Source: Aurantiacibacter odishensis
GTDB taxonomy: Bacteria > Pseudomonadota > Alphaproteobacteria > Sphingomonadales > Sphingomonadaceae
NCBI RefSeq assembly: GCF_003605195.1
Contig: NZ_QYOS01000025.1
Span: 558,001 to 622,000, forward strand
DNA: 64,000 bases
Direction of reading: 5' to 3'
A model generated the notes under the pieces. It made no database searches. It worked only from the letters and a program-made list of their open reading frames with translations, and was not told the origin of the DNA. The translations under genes were made by a program, and so were the position numbers. Position 1 is the stretch's first letter; every line of letters begins with the position of its first letter. Below are positions 56,244 through 64,000 of this stretch, in pieces.

Positions 56244-57175
56244 AGCGACCACTCCGGGTATTTCTCTTTCCACGCGGGCGCCATTTTCTCTGCGTATTTC
56301 TCGCAGGAGCCGCGCGCCAGATCACGCACGCGGGCCATGTAGCTGGCGCGTTCCTGCACGCTGATCACGCCGCGCGCCTGGAGCAGGTTGAACAGGTGGC
56401 TGGCCTCCACCGCCTGTTCGTAGGCGGCGATGGGCACATCGGCATCGAGCGCGTTGCGGCACTCGGCCTCGGCCTTGTTGAACAGGTCGAACAGGGCGTC
56501 CGTTTCGGCGACCTCGAAGTTCCACTTCGACATCTGCTTCTCGTTTTCGAGGAAGACCTCGCCGTAGGTTACGCGCCTTTCGCGTCCTACCGCTTCGCTA
56601 CTTGAGGACGTGCCGCCGTTGAAATTGAGATCGTAGACGTTGTCGACGCCCTGGATATACATGGCGAGGCGTTCGAGGCCGTAGGTCAGTTCGCCCGCAA
56701 CAGGCTTGCAGTCGAAGCCGCCCATCTGCTGGAAATAGGTGAACTGGGTGACTTCCATCCCGTCACACCACACTTCCCAGCCAAGCCCCCATGCGCCCAG
56801 CGTGGGGCTTTCCCAGTCATCCTCCACGAAGCGCACGTCGTGCTTCAGCGGGTCGATGCCGATCACTTCCAGCGACTTCAGGTAAAGCTCCTGGATGTCG
56901 GGCGGGCTCGGCTTCAGGATCACCTGGTACTGGTAGTAGTGCTGCAACCGGTTGGGATTCTCGCCATAGCGCCCGTCGGTCGGGCGGCGGCACGGCTGCA
57001 CGAAGGCGGCGTTCCAAGGTTCCGGCCCCAGCGCCCGCAGCGTGGTGGCGGTGTGGAAGGTGCCTGCGCCCATGCGCATGTCATAGGGTTGCAGGATGAG
57101 ACAGCCCTGCGCGCTCCAGAAATCGTGGAGGGCGAGGATCATGTCTTGGAAGCTCGTTTGCGGATTGCGGTCCAT
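56240..57175 (-). CDS. glyQ: glycyl-tRNA synthetase alpha subunit
   Basis: A 311-residue catalytic subunit. It has [55 protein letters not shown], then [30 protein letters not shown] and [32 protein letters not shown]. Residues about 187-201 ([15 protein letters not shown]) look longer and more Ser/Arg-rich than the short loop usual before TYGEVF. The start at 57175 ([12 protein letters not shown]) was preferred. It is translationally coupled to glyS. Confidence 0.96.
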   Translation of the reverse strand: MDRNPQTSFQDMILALHDFWSAQGCLILQPYDMRMGAGTFHTATTLRALGPEPWNAAFVQPCRRPTDGRYGENPNRLQHYYQYQVILKPSPPDIQELYLKSLEVIGIDPLKHDVRFVEDDWESPTLGAWGLGWEVWCDGMEVTQFTYFQQMGGFDCKPVAGELTYGLERLAMYIQGVDNVYDLNFNGGTSSSSEAVGRERRVTYGEVFLENEKQMSKWNFEVAETDALFDLFNKAEAECRNALDADVPIAAYEQAVEASHLFNLLQARGVISVQERASYMARVRDLARGSCEKYAEKMAPAWKEKYPEWSL

Positions 57176-57270
57176 AGGTGCGGCGCAATGGCTCAAGCCC
57201 CGCAAGCCGTCAATGCCGCAGGCGCGAAGCGTGCTTGACAGGACCGGGCGCGGCGGTGTCTGGTGAGAGC

Positions 57271-58239
57271 ATGTCGCCCCGCATCCTCAAGGGTTTGAGC
57301 GCCGCCCTCGCCGTGCTGGCCACCACCCTCGCCGCCCCGCTTTCGGCGCAGACGGAGGCGGACCCCTACGCCTTCACGCAGGATTACGATCCGGCGCCGG
57401 CGATGTGGGAACTGTCCGACGAGGATACCACCATCTACATGCTGGGCACGATCCACCTGCTGCCCGAGGGGTTCCGCTGGCGCAATCCGCACCTCGACGC
57501 GATCATCGAGGAGGCGGACGTGCTGGTGGTGGAAACCAGCGACGAGGACAGCGAAGGGGCCATGGGCTCCATCGCGCCCAAGATTGCGCGGGTGCTGGCG
57601 AACCGCACGCCCACCTCCGCCCAGCTATCACCGCAAGCCCGCCCGCGCTGGCGCGAACTGGTGGCGCAGAGCGGCCTGCCGTTCGAATATGTGGATTCCA
57701 TCCCTGTGATGGTCGCCCTGCTGGGGTTCGGACAGTCGGGACTGGAAGGCGATCCTTCCAGCTACGATTACGGCGTGGAAACGGTATTGCAGCGGGAATT
57801 TGCCGAGAAAGGCAAGCCGATCGAGTCCATCGAGGATTTCGGCCGCGTGATGTACGGCCTGTTCCGTGTGGACGACGGGCCGATCGTCAGTGAACTGGAC
57901 GTGCGCCTGCGCCAATGGAGCGGCAAGACGCTGGACGGGCTCTATGCGTCCGAAACGGAGTCGCTGACAGGCGATGACTACTGGGAAATGGAGCACAGCT
58001 GGGCCCGCGGCGAGGTGGAGGAGGACTTCGATCTCGGCTTTGGCGGCGGCAAGATTGCCGAGGCTTTCAACGACGTGCTGCTCGATCGGCGCAACTCGCA
58101 ATGGGCAGGCTGGCTTGAAAACCGCCTGGAACAGCCCGGCACCGTGCTGCTTGCCGTGGGTGCGGGCCATTTCGAGGGGCCCGAATCGGTGCTGGTCAAG
58201 CTGGCCGAGCGCGGACTTGAGGCCGAGCGAATCAATTAA
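57271..58239 (+). CDS. TraB/GumN family secreted protein 1
   Basis: A 322-residue protein with a signal peptide (cleaved near APLSA-QTE). The two GxxH-type motifs of the TraB/TIKI superfamily are present: [15 protein letters not shown] near the start and [18 protein letters not shown] at the end. Conserved acidic residues lie in VVETSDEDS. Animal TIKI members are metalloproteases; the bacterial substrate is unknown. It is followed by a terminator-like hairpin, so it is probably transcribed alone. Two paralogues lie 0.9 kb downstream. Confidence 0.87.
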   Translation: MSPRILKGLSAALAVLATTLAAPLSAQTEADPYAFTQDYDPAPAMWELSDEDTTIYMLGTIHLLPEGFRWRNPHLDAIIEEADVLVVETSDEDSEGAMGSIAPKIARVLANRTPTSAQLSPQARPRWRELVAQSGLPFEYVDSIPVMVALLGFGQSGLEGDPSSYDYGVETVLQREFAEKGKPIESIEDFGRVMYGLFRVDDGPIVSELDVRLRQWSGKTLDGLYASETESLTGDDYWEMEHSWARGEVEEDFDLGFGGGKIAEAFNDVLLDRRNSQWAGWLENRLEQPGTVLLAVGAGHFEGPESVLVKLAERGLEAERIN

Positions 58240-58259
58240 TCTGTTGTAATCACGGGAAT

Positions 58260-58293
58260 AAGGGTGCGCGATGTAGCGCATACCTTTCCTTTT
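58260..58293 (+). terminator. terminator after TraB/GumN gene 1
   Basis: AAGG-G-TGCGC and GCGCA-TA-CCTT pair with a small internal loop around GATGTA. TTCCTTTT follows on the plus strand. It begins 21 bases after the stop codon and separates the first TraB/GumN gene from the regulatory cassette. Confidence 0.55.
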
Positions 58294-58304
58294 GTCAGGT
58301 TCTC

Positions 58305-58333
58305 TTGACATAGTCAGCGAATCGCGACATATA
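58305..58333 (+). promoter_or_regulatory. predicted sigma70-type promoter of the cassette
   Basis: TTGACA (58305-58310) is a perfect -35 box. After 17 bases comes CATATA (58328-58333); TATAGT two bases further on is an alternative -10. Transcription would start near 58340, just before the 39-residue open frame. Two of the three palindromes cover the -35 and the -10. Confidence 0.6.
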
Positions 58334-58360
58334 GTCATGCATACCTGACATATCGTCAGG
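58306..58360. repeat. three phased TGAC/GTCA palindromes (operators)
   Basis: Three inverted repeats share the same half-site. TGAC-ATA-GTCA is at 58306-58316, GAC-ATATA-GTC at 58326-58336, and CCTGAC-ATATC-GTCAGG at 58344-58360. Their centres (58311, 58331, 58352) are 20-21 bases apart, about two DNA turns, so bound dimers would sit on one face. They overlap the -35, the -10 and the start region, as expected for a repressor, most likely the Cro/C1-type protein encoded 140 bases downstream. Confidence 0.65.
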
Positions 58361-58381
58361 ATCGCATGACGGAGACAGACC

Positions 58382-58501
58382 ATGTTTCGCAAGTTGTTCG
58401 ATAGCTGCCACTCGCGCCCGATGACACGGGAAGAGGCGCTGACGTTCCGGATTTCCATCGGAGCGATCGTCGTAAGTTCGATGGTCTCGCTGGTCGTCTG
58501 A
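58382..58501 (+). CDS. 39-residue peptide, cassette leader gene
   Basis: A short frame with a GGAG eight bases before its ATG. Its TGA overlaps the ATG of the regulator gene (TGATG). It encodes MFRKLFDSCHSRPMTREEAL and then a hydrophobic C-terminal segment GAIVVSSMVSLVV, which could enter the membrane. The good ribosome site and the coupling to the next gene argue that it is translated. It might be a leader peptide that couples regulator synthesis, or a small membrane protein. No family is recognised. Confidence 0.55.
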   Translation: MFRKLFDSCHSRPMTREEALTFRISIGAIVVSSMVSLVV

Positions 58502-58698
58502 TGAACAATCGCCTGAAGGTTTTGCGTGCGGAACGCGATTGGAGCCAGGCAGAACTGGCCGGCAGGCTCGATGTATCGCGCCAGGCCGTGAACGCCATCG
58601 AGACCGGGAAGCACGATCCTTCCCTGCCCCTCGCCTTTCGCATCGCCCGCCTTTTTGAAATGCCAATCGAGGGGATCTTCGATGACGGACACGAGTGA
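58501..58698 (+). CDS. Cro/C1-type HTH regulator
   Basis: A 65-residue protein that is essentially one XRE helix-turn-helix: MNNRLKVLRAERDWSQAELA, then GRLDVSRQAVNAIETGKHDP with the recognition helix, and SLPLAFRIARLFEMPIEGIF. This short YozG-like form is often paired with a membrane protein gene, as here. It overlaps the upstream peptide gene by one base and the downstream membrane protein gene by 17. It is the natural candidate to bind the three palindromes upstream and repress the cassette. Confidence 0.92.
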   Translation: MNNRLKVLRAERDWSQAELAGRLDVSRQAVNAIETGKHDPSLPLAFRIARLFEMPIEGIFDDGHE

Positions 58699-59107
58699 AA
58701 CCCTGTCGGGCGAGGCCCGGCTGAAGATACGCCGAAACCGGTTCTGGACGTTCTGCGCACTGGGCTTTGCCGTGGCAATCGTCGCCGGCTTCGTCACCGG
58801 CTACGCTGCCGACCTGCTCGTCGACGGCGTCCTGCCGGGCTGGAGCTTCTTCCTGATGTGGGGTGTCGCACTGGTGAGCTTCACGTGGTTCACCTGGAGC
58901 TATTTCCGCCGGGTGGACGAACTGGACCTGCTCGACAATCTCTGGGCGTCGCTCATCGCCTTCTACTTCTACTTCGTGGCCATGCCGAGCTGGTGGCTCT
59001 TCCACGATCTCGGCCTGGCACCCGAAGTCGATCATATCGCAATCTATTTCGCCACTGCGGTCGTCATGTTCGCCGCCTACGGCCTTCGCAAGCTCGGCTT
59101 GCGCTGA
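58682..59107 (+). CDS. multi-pass membrane protein of the HTH cassette
   Basis: A 141-residue protein with about four hydrophobic segments: FWTFCALGFAVAIVAGFVTG, GWSFFLMWGVALVSFTWFTW, LWASLIAFYFYFVAMPSWWLF and HIAIYFATAVVMFAAYGL. RRVDELDLLDN lies in a loop. It is rich in Trp and Phe. I do not recognise the family. Its ATG lies inside the end of the HTH gene, so it is translated from the same message. It may sense an envelope signal for the regulator, or be the regulated effector. Confidence 0.75.
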   Translation: MTDTSETLSGEARLKIRRNRFWTFCALGFAVAIVAGFVTGYAADLLVDGVLPGWSFFLMWGVALVSFTWFTWSYFRRVDELDLLDNLWASLIAFYFYFVAMPSWWLFHDLGLAPEVDHIAIYFATAVVMFAAYGLRKLGLR

Positions 59108-59146
59108 CTTTCACTACCCTGCAATCCAACCTAAGGAATTCCGACA

Positions 59147-60034
59147 ATGTTTCGCAAACTGACTCTTACCGCTTCCGCCCTCGCCCTTTCGCTGGGCACC
59201 CTCGCATCGCCCGCAATGGCGGACGACCACGCCGAAGCCAGCGGCCCTGCCCTCTGGAGCCTGTCCGACGAGGACACCACGATCTACCTGTTCGGCACCA
59301 TTCACGTGCTGCCCGAAGGCGAAACCTGGTTCGATGATCGCGTCGCCGCCGCCTTCGACGCCTCCGAAGAACTCGTGTTCGAGATCGACATGGACGAAGC
59401 GGCAAGCTCCGCGCAGATGATGGCGAGCCTCGCCATGCTGCCCGAAGGCCAGACGCTGCGCAGCCTGATGACCGAGGAAAACCGCGCCGAATACGAAGCG
59501 GCTCTCGATGGCCTTGGCGTGCCGGCCGCGGCGCTCGACCCGGTCGAGCCATGGGCCGCCACGCTGAACCTCGCCATGCTGCCGCTGATGCAGGCTGGCT
59601 GGCAGCCGAATTCGGGTGTCGAGATGGTCCTGCGCCAGCGCGGCGAAGACAAGCAGCGCGGCGCGCTGGAAACGGTGGAGGAGCAGATCGCCCTGTTCGA
59701 CACCCTGCCGATGGACGCGCAGCTGGAACTGCTCGATGCCACGGTCGAGAACCTCGACCGCGCGGTATCCTCGCTGGAAGCCATGAAGGCCGAGTGGCTC
59801 GAAGGCGATGCCGACACGCTGGGCGAAATCATGAACGAGGAAATGGACGATCCGGAACTTTACGAGCGCCTGCTGGTGAACCGTAACCGCAACTGGGTGG
59901 ACTGGATCGAGACGCGCATGGATGCGCCCGGCACGGTATTCGTCGCCGTGGGTGCGGGCCACCTTGCCGGTGAAGGCAGCGTGCAGAGCCTGCTGGAAGA
60001 GCGCGGCCTGACGGTGGAGCGGATCGACAATTGA
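59147..60034 (+). CDS. TraB/GumN family secreted protein 2
   Basis: A 295-residue paralogue of the gene at 57271. The signal peptide is cleaved near SPAMA-DDH. It has IYLFGTIHVLPEGETWFDD and, at the end, VAVGAGHLAGEGSVQSLLEERGL, the two GxxH motifs, and LVFEIDMDEA. It shares the [14 protein letters not shown] opening with the first copy, so the two arose by duplication. The stop overlaps the TTG start of the third copy. The start is clear: ATG with AAGGAA upstream. Confidence 0.88.
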   Translation: MFRKLTLTASALALSLGTLASPAMADDHAEASGPALWSLSDEDTTIYLFGTIHVLPEGETWFDDRVAAAFDASEELVFEIDMDEAASSAQMMASLAMLPEGQTLRSLMTEENRAEYEAALDGLGVPAAALDPVEPWAATLNLAMLPLMQAGWQPNSGVEMVLRQRGEDKQRGALETVEEQIALFDTLPMDAQLELLDATVENLDRAVSSLEAMKAEWLEGDADTLGEIMNEEMDDPELYERLLVNRNRNWVDWIETRMDAPGTVFVAVGAGHLAGEGSVQSLLEERGLTVERIDN

Positions 60035-60903
60035 TCCAACGCCTTCTCAAGTCTGTTGTACTGATCGGGTCGCTGTGGCTGGTAAGCTGCGGCGACCCTT
60101 TCGTACCGGAAAGCGACTGGCCCGAGGCATCGCCCGCCATCTGGGAGGTGACAGCGCCTTCGGGCGGGAAAGGCTGGGTCTTCGGCACGGTTCACGCCCT
60201 GCCCGACGATCTTTATTGGGGTACCCCGCTGCTCGACGAGACCTTCGCAAGCGCCGGTGTCGTGGTAGTCGAAGTCGCCAATCTCGACGATCCTTCGGGC
60301 ATGGGCCTTTTCGCCGATCTCTCGGAAACCCCCGGCCAGCCTCCGCTGCTCGACCGTGTCGAGCCGGACGAACGCCCTGCTCTTCGCGAACTCATCGAGG
60401 ATGCGGACATGAGCGGGACCGACTTCGGGCGGGTGGAAAGCTGGGCGGCGGCCATGATGCTGTCGGGCGAGGTGCGCACCGGCGATCCCGCCAACGGCGT
60501 CGACCGGGTGATGATTCACAACGCCGGCGAAGTGATCGGACTGGAGAGCTTTGCCGCCCAGCTCGGCATGTTCGACACCCTTTCGCAGGCAGCGCAGAGC
60601 GACCTGCTCTACGGCGTGGCGCGATCGCACGAGGCGAACTCGGACCAGGAAATGCTGATCGCCTGGCTGACGGGGGACGAGGACGTGCTGGCATCGCACG
60701 TCAACAATTCGCTCCAGTTCTCGCCCGAATTGCGCCGGGTCCTGCTGACCGAGAGGAATGCGCGCTGGGTGCCGCGTATCGCCGAGCTGATCGAGGCGCG
60801 GCGCAGGCCCTTCGTCGCCGTGGGTGCGGGCCACGTGATCGGCGAGGAAGGCGTGGTCGCAATGCTTGACCGGCGCGGCTATGAAGTGCGCCGTATCCAG
60901 TAG
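60031..60903 (+). CDS. TraB/GumN family lipoprotein 3
   Basis: A 290-residue paralogue that starts with TTG at 60031, overlapping the previous stop as TTGA. This start is needed to include the full lipoprotein leader, ending in LWLVSC (lipidated Cys at 20). The motifs are [19 protein letters not shown] and [19 protein letters not shown]. Unlike the other two it is lipid-anchored, so the pair may work as a soluble and an anchored form. The substrate is unknown. Confidence 0.85.
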   Translation: MIQRLLKSVVLIGSLWLVSCGDPFVPESDWPEASPAIWEVTAPSGGKGWVFGTVHALPDDLYWGTPLLDETFASAGVVVVEVANLDDPSGMGLFADLSETPGQPPLLDRVEPDERPALRELIEDADMSGTDFGRVESWAAAMMLSGEVRTGDPANGVDRVMIHNAGEVIGLESFAAQLGMFDTLSQAAQSDLLYGVARSHEANSDQEMLIAWLTGDEDVLASHVNNSLQFSPELRRVLLTERNARWVPRIAELIEARRRPFVAVGAGHVIGEEGVVAMLDRRGYEVRRIQ

Positions 60904-61001
60904 TTGCTTTTGCAGCGTTTCCTGCTAGACGCGCGGCCTGCTGCCGATGTCATCCCTGGAGGCGCGGTAGCAGATACATATGCAATCGAAAGGCAATACT
61001 G

Positions 61002-61688
61002 ATGAGCGACGCTCTGACTCTGCCGGCCGAGATGCGTGAACGGGCTGGCAAGGGAGCCTCCCGTGCGCTGCGTCGCGATGGCCGCGTACCCGCCGTTATT
61101 TATGGCGGCAAGGAAGAACCCACCACGATCCACGTGGAAGAGAAGGAACTGGTCAAGCTGTTGATGACCGGTCACTTCATGAACTCCATCGTTGAGGTCA
61201 CTGTCGACGGCAAGAAGACCCGCACCCTCCCCAAGGATGTGGCCCTTCATCCCGTCACCGACCGTCCGGTCCATGTCGATTTCCTGCGCCTTGCAAAGGG
61301 TGCCAAGATCGACGTGAACGTTCCGGTCGTCTTCACCAACGAAGAAGAAAGCCCCGGCCTCAAGAAGGGCGGCGTTCTCAACGTGGTCCGTCACGAACTG
61401 GAACTGATCTGCGAAGCGGACAAGATTCCGGGCGAGATCGAAATCGACGTTACCGGCCTCGAAGTCGGCGATTCGGTGCACATCAGCGCCGTCACGCTGC
61501 CCGAAGGTTCCGAAAGCGCGATCACCGACCGCGACTTTACCATTGCCACCGTCGTGGCACCTTCCGCTCTCAAGCGTTCCGGCGATGAAGAGGGTGAAGA
61601 AGAAGAAGTCGATGCAGGCGGTGTCGCTGCAACCGAACAGGGTCCCGATGCGGACGCTGAAGAAGAGCAGGAAGAGAAGAGCGAATAA
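61002..61688 (+). CDS. rplY: 50S ribosomal protein L25/general stress protein Ctc
   Basis: A 228-residue long-form L25 (TL5/Ctc type). The 5S-rRNA-binding N-terminal domain reads [38 protein letters not shown] second beta domain follows ([29 protein letters not shown]), and the acidic tail is rich in Glu. AAAGG precedes the ATG. The TAA overlaps the ATG of the next gene (TAATG). Confidence 0.95.
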   Translation: MSDALTLPAEMRERAGKGASRALRRDGRVPAVIYGGKEEPTTIHVEEKELVKLLMTGHFMNSIVEVTVDGKKTRTLPKDVALHPVTDRPVHVDFLRLAKGAKIDVNVPVVFTNEEESPGLKKGGVLNVVRHELELICEADKIPGEIEIDVTGLEVGDSVHISAVTLPEGSESAITDRDFTIATVVAPSALKRSGDEEGEEEEVDAGGVAATEQGPDADAEEEQEEKSE

Positions 61689-62149
61689 TGCGCCTTCGCG
61701 CACTCGCATCCACTCTTGCACTGGGCGCGGGGCTGGCGATTTCGTCAGTCCCCGCCTCCACCCCCGCCTTCGCCCAGCAGCAGGGCACGCTGCCTGCCGA
61801 TCCGCAGGACTTCCAGTGCTTCGTGCTGATGCAGCAACGCCGGACGGAACTGCTCAACACGGCCAGCCTGCCGCCAGAGCAGCGGGTGGACATCCTGAAC
61901 AACCTCACGATCATCTCGGCGTTCTATGCCGGGCGTCTCAGCCACTATTCCTCGGCAGAGGCGGTGTCCCAGTTCAGGTCCGCGGCCAACCTTATCGCCA
62001 GTTCCAATCGCCAGCAGCTTGATACGTTCGCCAACACCTGCGCGAATTTCTATCTCTCGGTGATGCAGGTCCTCGGCAACACCAGCCAGCAGGCTATTGC
62101 CCCGCAAGACACGCCGCAGACCGGCGTTCCTCAGCAGAGCCAGCGCTAG
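61688..62149 (+). CDS. secreted protein of unknown function
   Basis: A 153-residue protein with a signal peptide (cut near TPAFA-QQQ). The mature part is helical, with DFQCFVLMQQRRTELLNTASLPPEQRVDILNNL and TFANTCANFYLSVMQVLG; the two cysteines may pair. The tail is Gln/Pro-rich. I do not recognise a family. It is coupled by a one-base overlap to rplY and lies 14 bases before pth, so it is expressed with two translation genes. Confidence 0.72.
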   Translation: MRLRALASTLALGAGLAISSVPASTPAFAQQQGTLPADPQDFQCFVLMQQRRTELLNTASLPPEQRVDILNNLTIISAFYAGRLSHYSSAEAVSQFRSAANLIASSNRQQLDTFANTCANFYLSVMQVLGNTSQQAIAPQDTPQTGVPQQSQR

Positions 62150-62163
62150 AAGGGGGCATCCCC

Positions 62164-62733
62164 ATGCAACTCTGGGTAGGCCTCGGTAATCCCGGCCCAC
62201 GCTATGCCATGCAACGCCACAACGTGGGTTTCATGGCCTGCGACGTGCTGGCCGACATGTACGATTTCGGCCCGGTGCAGAAGAAGTTCCAGGGCTGGCT
62301 GCAGGAAGGACGCATCGGGTCCGAGAAAGTCCTGCTGCTGAAGCCGGGCACTTTCATGAACGAAAGCGGCCGCAGCGTGGGCGAGGCCATGCGCTTCTAC
62401 AAGCTGCCGATCGAGGCGCTGACCGTATTTCACGACGAGCTCGACCTTGCCCCCTCCAAGGTCAAGGTGAAGCGCGGGGGCGGACACGCCGGGCACAATG
62501 GCCTGCGCTCGATCGACGCGCACCTTGGCCCGGATTTCCGCCGCGTGCGGATCGGTATCGGCCATCCTGGCCACAAGGACCGCGTGCACGGGCATGTGCT
62601 GGGCAACTACGCCAAATCGGAAATGGACGACCTGGTGCAGATGCTGGGCGCGATCGGCGGCTGTGCGGAGTGGCTGGCGGCGGACGACGACGCCCGCTTC
62701 ATGAGCGAATATGCCCTGAAGATGCAGGACTGA
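62164..62733 (+). CDS. pth: peptidyl-tRNA hydrolase
   Basis: A 189-residue Pth that frees tRNA from stalled peptides. It has QLWVGLGNPGPRYAMQRHNVGFMACDVLAD with the catalytic His, then LLKPGTFMNESGRSVGEAMRFYKL and VFHDELDLAPSKVKVKRGGGHAGHNGLRSID. HPGHKDRVHGHVLGNY and the C-terminal lid follow. Downstream are 159 bases without a supported gene before ychF. Confidence 0.97.
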   Translation: MQLWVGLGNPGPRYAMQRHNVGFMACDVLADMYDFGPVQKKFQGWLQEGRIGSEKVLLLKPGTFMNESGRSVGEAMRFYKLPIEALTVFHDELDLAPSKVKVKRGGGHAGHNGLRSIDAHLGPDFRRVRIGIGHPGHKDRVHGHVLGNYAKSEMDDLVQMLGAIGGCAEWLAADDDARFMSEYALKMQD

Positions 62734-62892
62734 TCAGCTGACTGCTTCGATGGCGGCCTGCCCTTCCGACGCTTCGAACATGACGCCACGCCAGGCGATG
62801 ACCATTCGCACAAACCCGGCGCTGGCAATCCTGCCTGCAGGCGGCTAAGGCGCGGCCGAGCATATTTCCAATCGCATGAAGGCACGCAAGTT

Positions 62893-63993
62893 ATGGGATT
62901 CCGCTGCGGGATCGTGGGTCTGCCCAACGTCGGCAAATCGACCCTTTTCAACGCCCTTACCGAAACGCAGGCCGCGCAGGCTGCAAACTATCCGTTCTGC
63001 ACGATCGAGCCCAATGTGGGCCAGGTCGCCGTGCCGGATGAGAGACTGGAACAGATCGCCAAGATCGCCGGCAGCGCCAAGATCATTCACACCCAGCTGT
63101 CGTTCGTGGACATTGCTGGCCTCGTGAAAGGGGCAAGCTCGGGCGAAGGGCTCGGCAATCAGTTCCTCGGCAACATTCGCGAGGTGGACGCCATCGTCCA
63201 TGTGCTGCGCTGTTTCGAGGATGACGATATCCAGCACGTGTCGAACAAGGTGGATCCGATCGCCGATGCGGAAGTGGTGGAAACCGAACTGATGCTGGCG
63301 GACCTCGAAAGCCTGGAGAAGCGCGTCGACAACGCGGCCAAGCGCGCCACTGCGGGCGACAAGGAAGCCAAGATGCTCGCCAGCGTGCTGGGCCAGGCGC
63401 TGGAGTTGCTGCGCGACGGCAAACCTGCGCGATTGGTGGAACCCAACGATGACGAGGAAGCCCGCCTATTCCGCCAGGCGCAGCTATTAACGGCGAAGCC
63501 CGTGCTCTACGTGTGCAACGTGGCCGAGGAAGACGCGGCGACCGGCAACGCCCTTTCTGAAAAGGTGTTCGCGAAGGCGAAGTCCGAAGGGGCCGAGGCC
63601 GTGGTCGTCTCAGCCGCGATCGAGTCCGAACTCGTCGGCATGGCGCCGGAGGAACGCGGTGAATATCTCGCCGAATTGGGCCTTGAGGAGAGCGGCCTCG
63701 CCCGAGTGATCCGTGCCGGTTACCAGTTGCTCGACCTCAAGACCTTCTTCACGGCCGGCCCGAAGGAAGCTCGCGCGTGGACGACGCCCGGCAGCGCCAA
63801 GGCTCCGCAGGCGGCAGGCGAGATCCACACCGATTTCGAAAAGGGCTTCATCCGCGCCGAAACCATCGCTTACGAGGACTATGTGGCCCTGGGCGGTGAG
63901 GGTCCGGCACGCGAGGCGGGGAAACTGCGTCAGGAAGGCAAGGAATACCTGGTGAAGGACGGCGACGTTTTGCTGTTCAAGTTCAACGTCTAG
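62893..63993 (+). CDS. ychF: redox-regulated ATPase YchF
   Basis: A 366-residue Obg-like P-loop protein. It has MGFRCGIVGLPNVGKSTLFNALTETQAAQAANYPFCTIEPNVG (G1), DIAGLVKGASSGEGLGNQFLGNIREVDAIVHVLRCFED (G3), a coiled-coil insertion and the C-terminal TGS domain (FFTAGPKEARAWTTPGSAKAPQAAGEIHTDFEKGFIRAE). YchF prefers ATP over GTP and binds ribosomes. The pth-ychF order is common. The stop is at the right edge, so the gene is complete. Confidence 0.97.
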   Translation: MGFRCGIVGLPNVGKSTLFNALTETQAAQAANYPFCTIEPNVGQVAVPDERLEQIAKIAGSAKIIHTQLSFVDIAGLVKGASSGEGLGNQFLGNIREVDAIVHVLRCFEDDDIQHVSNKVDPIADAEVVETELMLADLESLEKRVDNAAKRATAGDKEAKMLASVLGQALELLRDGKPARLVEPNDDEEARLFRQAQLLTAKPVLYVCNVAEEDAATGNALSEKVFAKAKSEGAEAVVVSAAIESELVGMAPEERGEYLAELGLEESGLARVIRAGYQLLDLKTFFTAGPKEARAWTTPGSAKAPQAAGEIHTDFEKGFIRAETIAYEDYVALGGEGPAREAGKLRQEGKEYLVKDGDVLLFKFNV

Positions 63994-64000
63994 CGGCTGA

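Noticed and set aside
58382-58501. Toxin-antitoxin reading of the HTH cassette
   Set aside because: The membrane protein has about four segments and 141 residues and the peptide has no known toxin signature. Nothing beyond the layout supports a toxin.
62734-62892. Possible short minus-strand frame between pth and ychF
   Set aside because: At most about 25 codons from an upstream stop, with no ribosome site or recognisable motif. I see nothing I can support in this 159-base gap.

Overview
This window is a gene-dense, GC-rich stretch of bacterial chromosome. The gene set and the style of the proteins point to an alphaproteobacterium of the order Sphingomonadales, most likely the Erythrobacteraceae. 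Clues are the PhaR repressor, the split glyQ/glyS genes followed by ppdK, the L25/Ctc-pth-ychF run, the DOMON-like and DUF1343 pair, a LigF-like glutathione transferase, a patatin/DUF3376 protein, and the YraN-RsmI-LpoA-like neighbourhood. I see no phage, transposase, CRISPR array, rRNA or tRNA gene. The species call is inference, because no marker RNA gene is present.

Layout. Positions 1-7.3 kb: a cut-off alpha/beta hydrolase lipoprotein, an acyl-CoA thioesterase, pyruvate dehydrogenase E2, a universal stress protein, a peroxiredoxin, RNase R and an M28 peptidase. 7.4-16.7 kb: an M3 peptidase, an archaeal-type prolyl-tRNA synthetase, phaR, and a compact minus-strand run radA-cvpA-NifU/IscU-like scaffold-MFS transporter-alr. 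16.8-28 kb: a patatin-like lipase, then heat-shock genes (dnaK-dnaJ and hrcA-grpE) enclosing a PCu(A)C copper chaperone, a HEMTH protein, a cysteine hydrolase and a glycine-zipper lipoprotein, followed by rph-rdgB and a CAP protein. 28-38 kb: hemW-xerC, DedA, gshB-yraN-rsmI, an LpoA-like lipoprotein, parE and a serine beta-lactamase-like secreted hydrolase. 38-49.5 kb: a MoxR/VWA pair, a LigF-like GST, DUF1343 and DOMON-like genes, tyrS, a PilZ protein, an MFS exporter, cysK with a dienelactone hydrolase, an acyl-CoA dehydrogenase and hisI. 49.5-64 kb: a probable plus-strand small RNA with a strong terminator, comF, a methyltransferase, glyQ-glyS-ppdK, three TraB/GumN paralogues with a small regulatory cassette between the first two, then rplY, a secreted unknown, pth and ychF.

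Most genes are housekeeping: translation (proS, tyrS, glyQS, rplY, pth, ychF, rsmI), RNA turnover (rnr, rph), protein folding (dnaK, dnaJ, grpE, hrcA), DNA topology and repair (parE, xerC, radA), and the cell wall (alr, LpoA-like, NamZ-like). Many neighbours overlap by 1-14 bases, so tight operons are common.

The two most unusual pieces are these. First, at 58.24-59.11 kb there is a self-contained cassette: a 39-residue peptide, a 65-residue Cro/C1-type regulator and a multi-pass membrane protein, preceded by three TGAC/GTCA palindromes spaced about two helical turns apart over a sigma70-like promoter. Second, the only gene-free stretch above 300 bases (49504-49826) holds several hairpins ending in a textbook intrinsic terminator on the plus strand, with no convincing reading frame.
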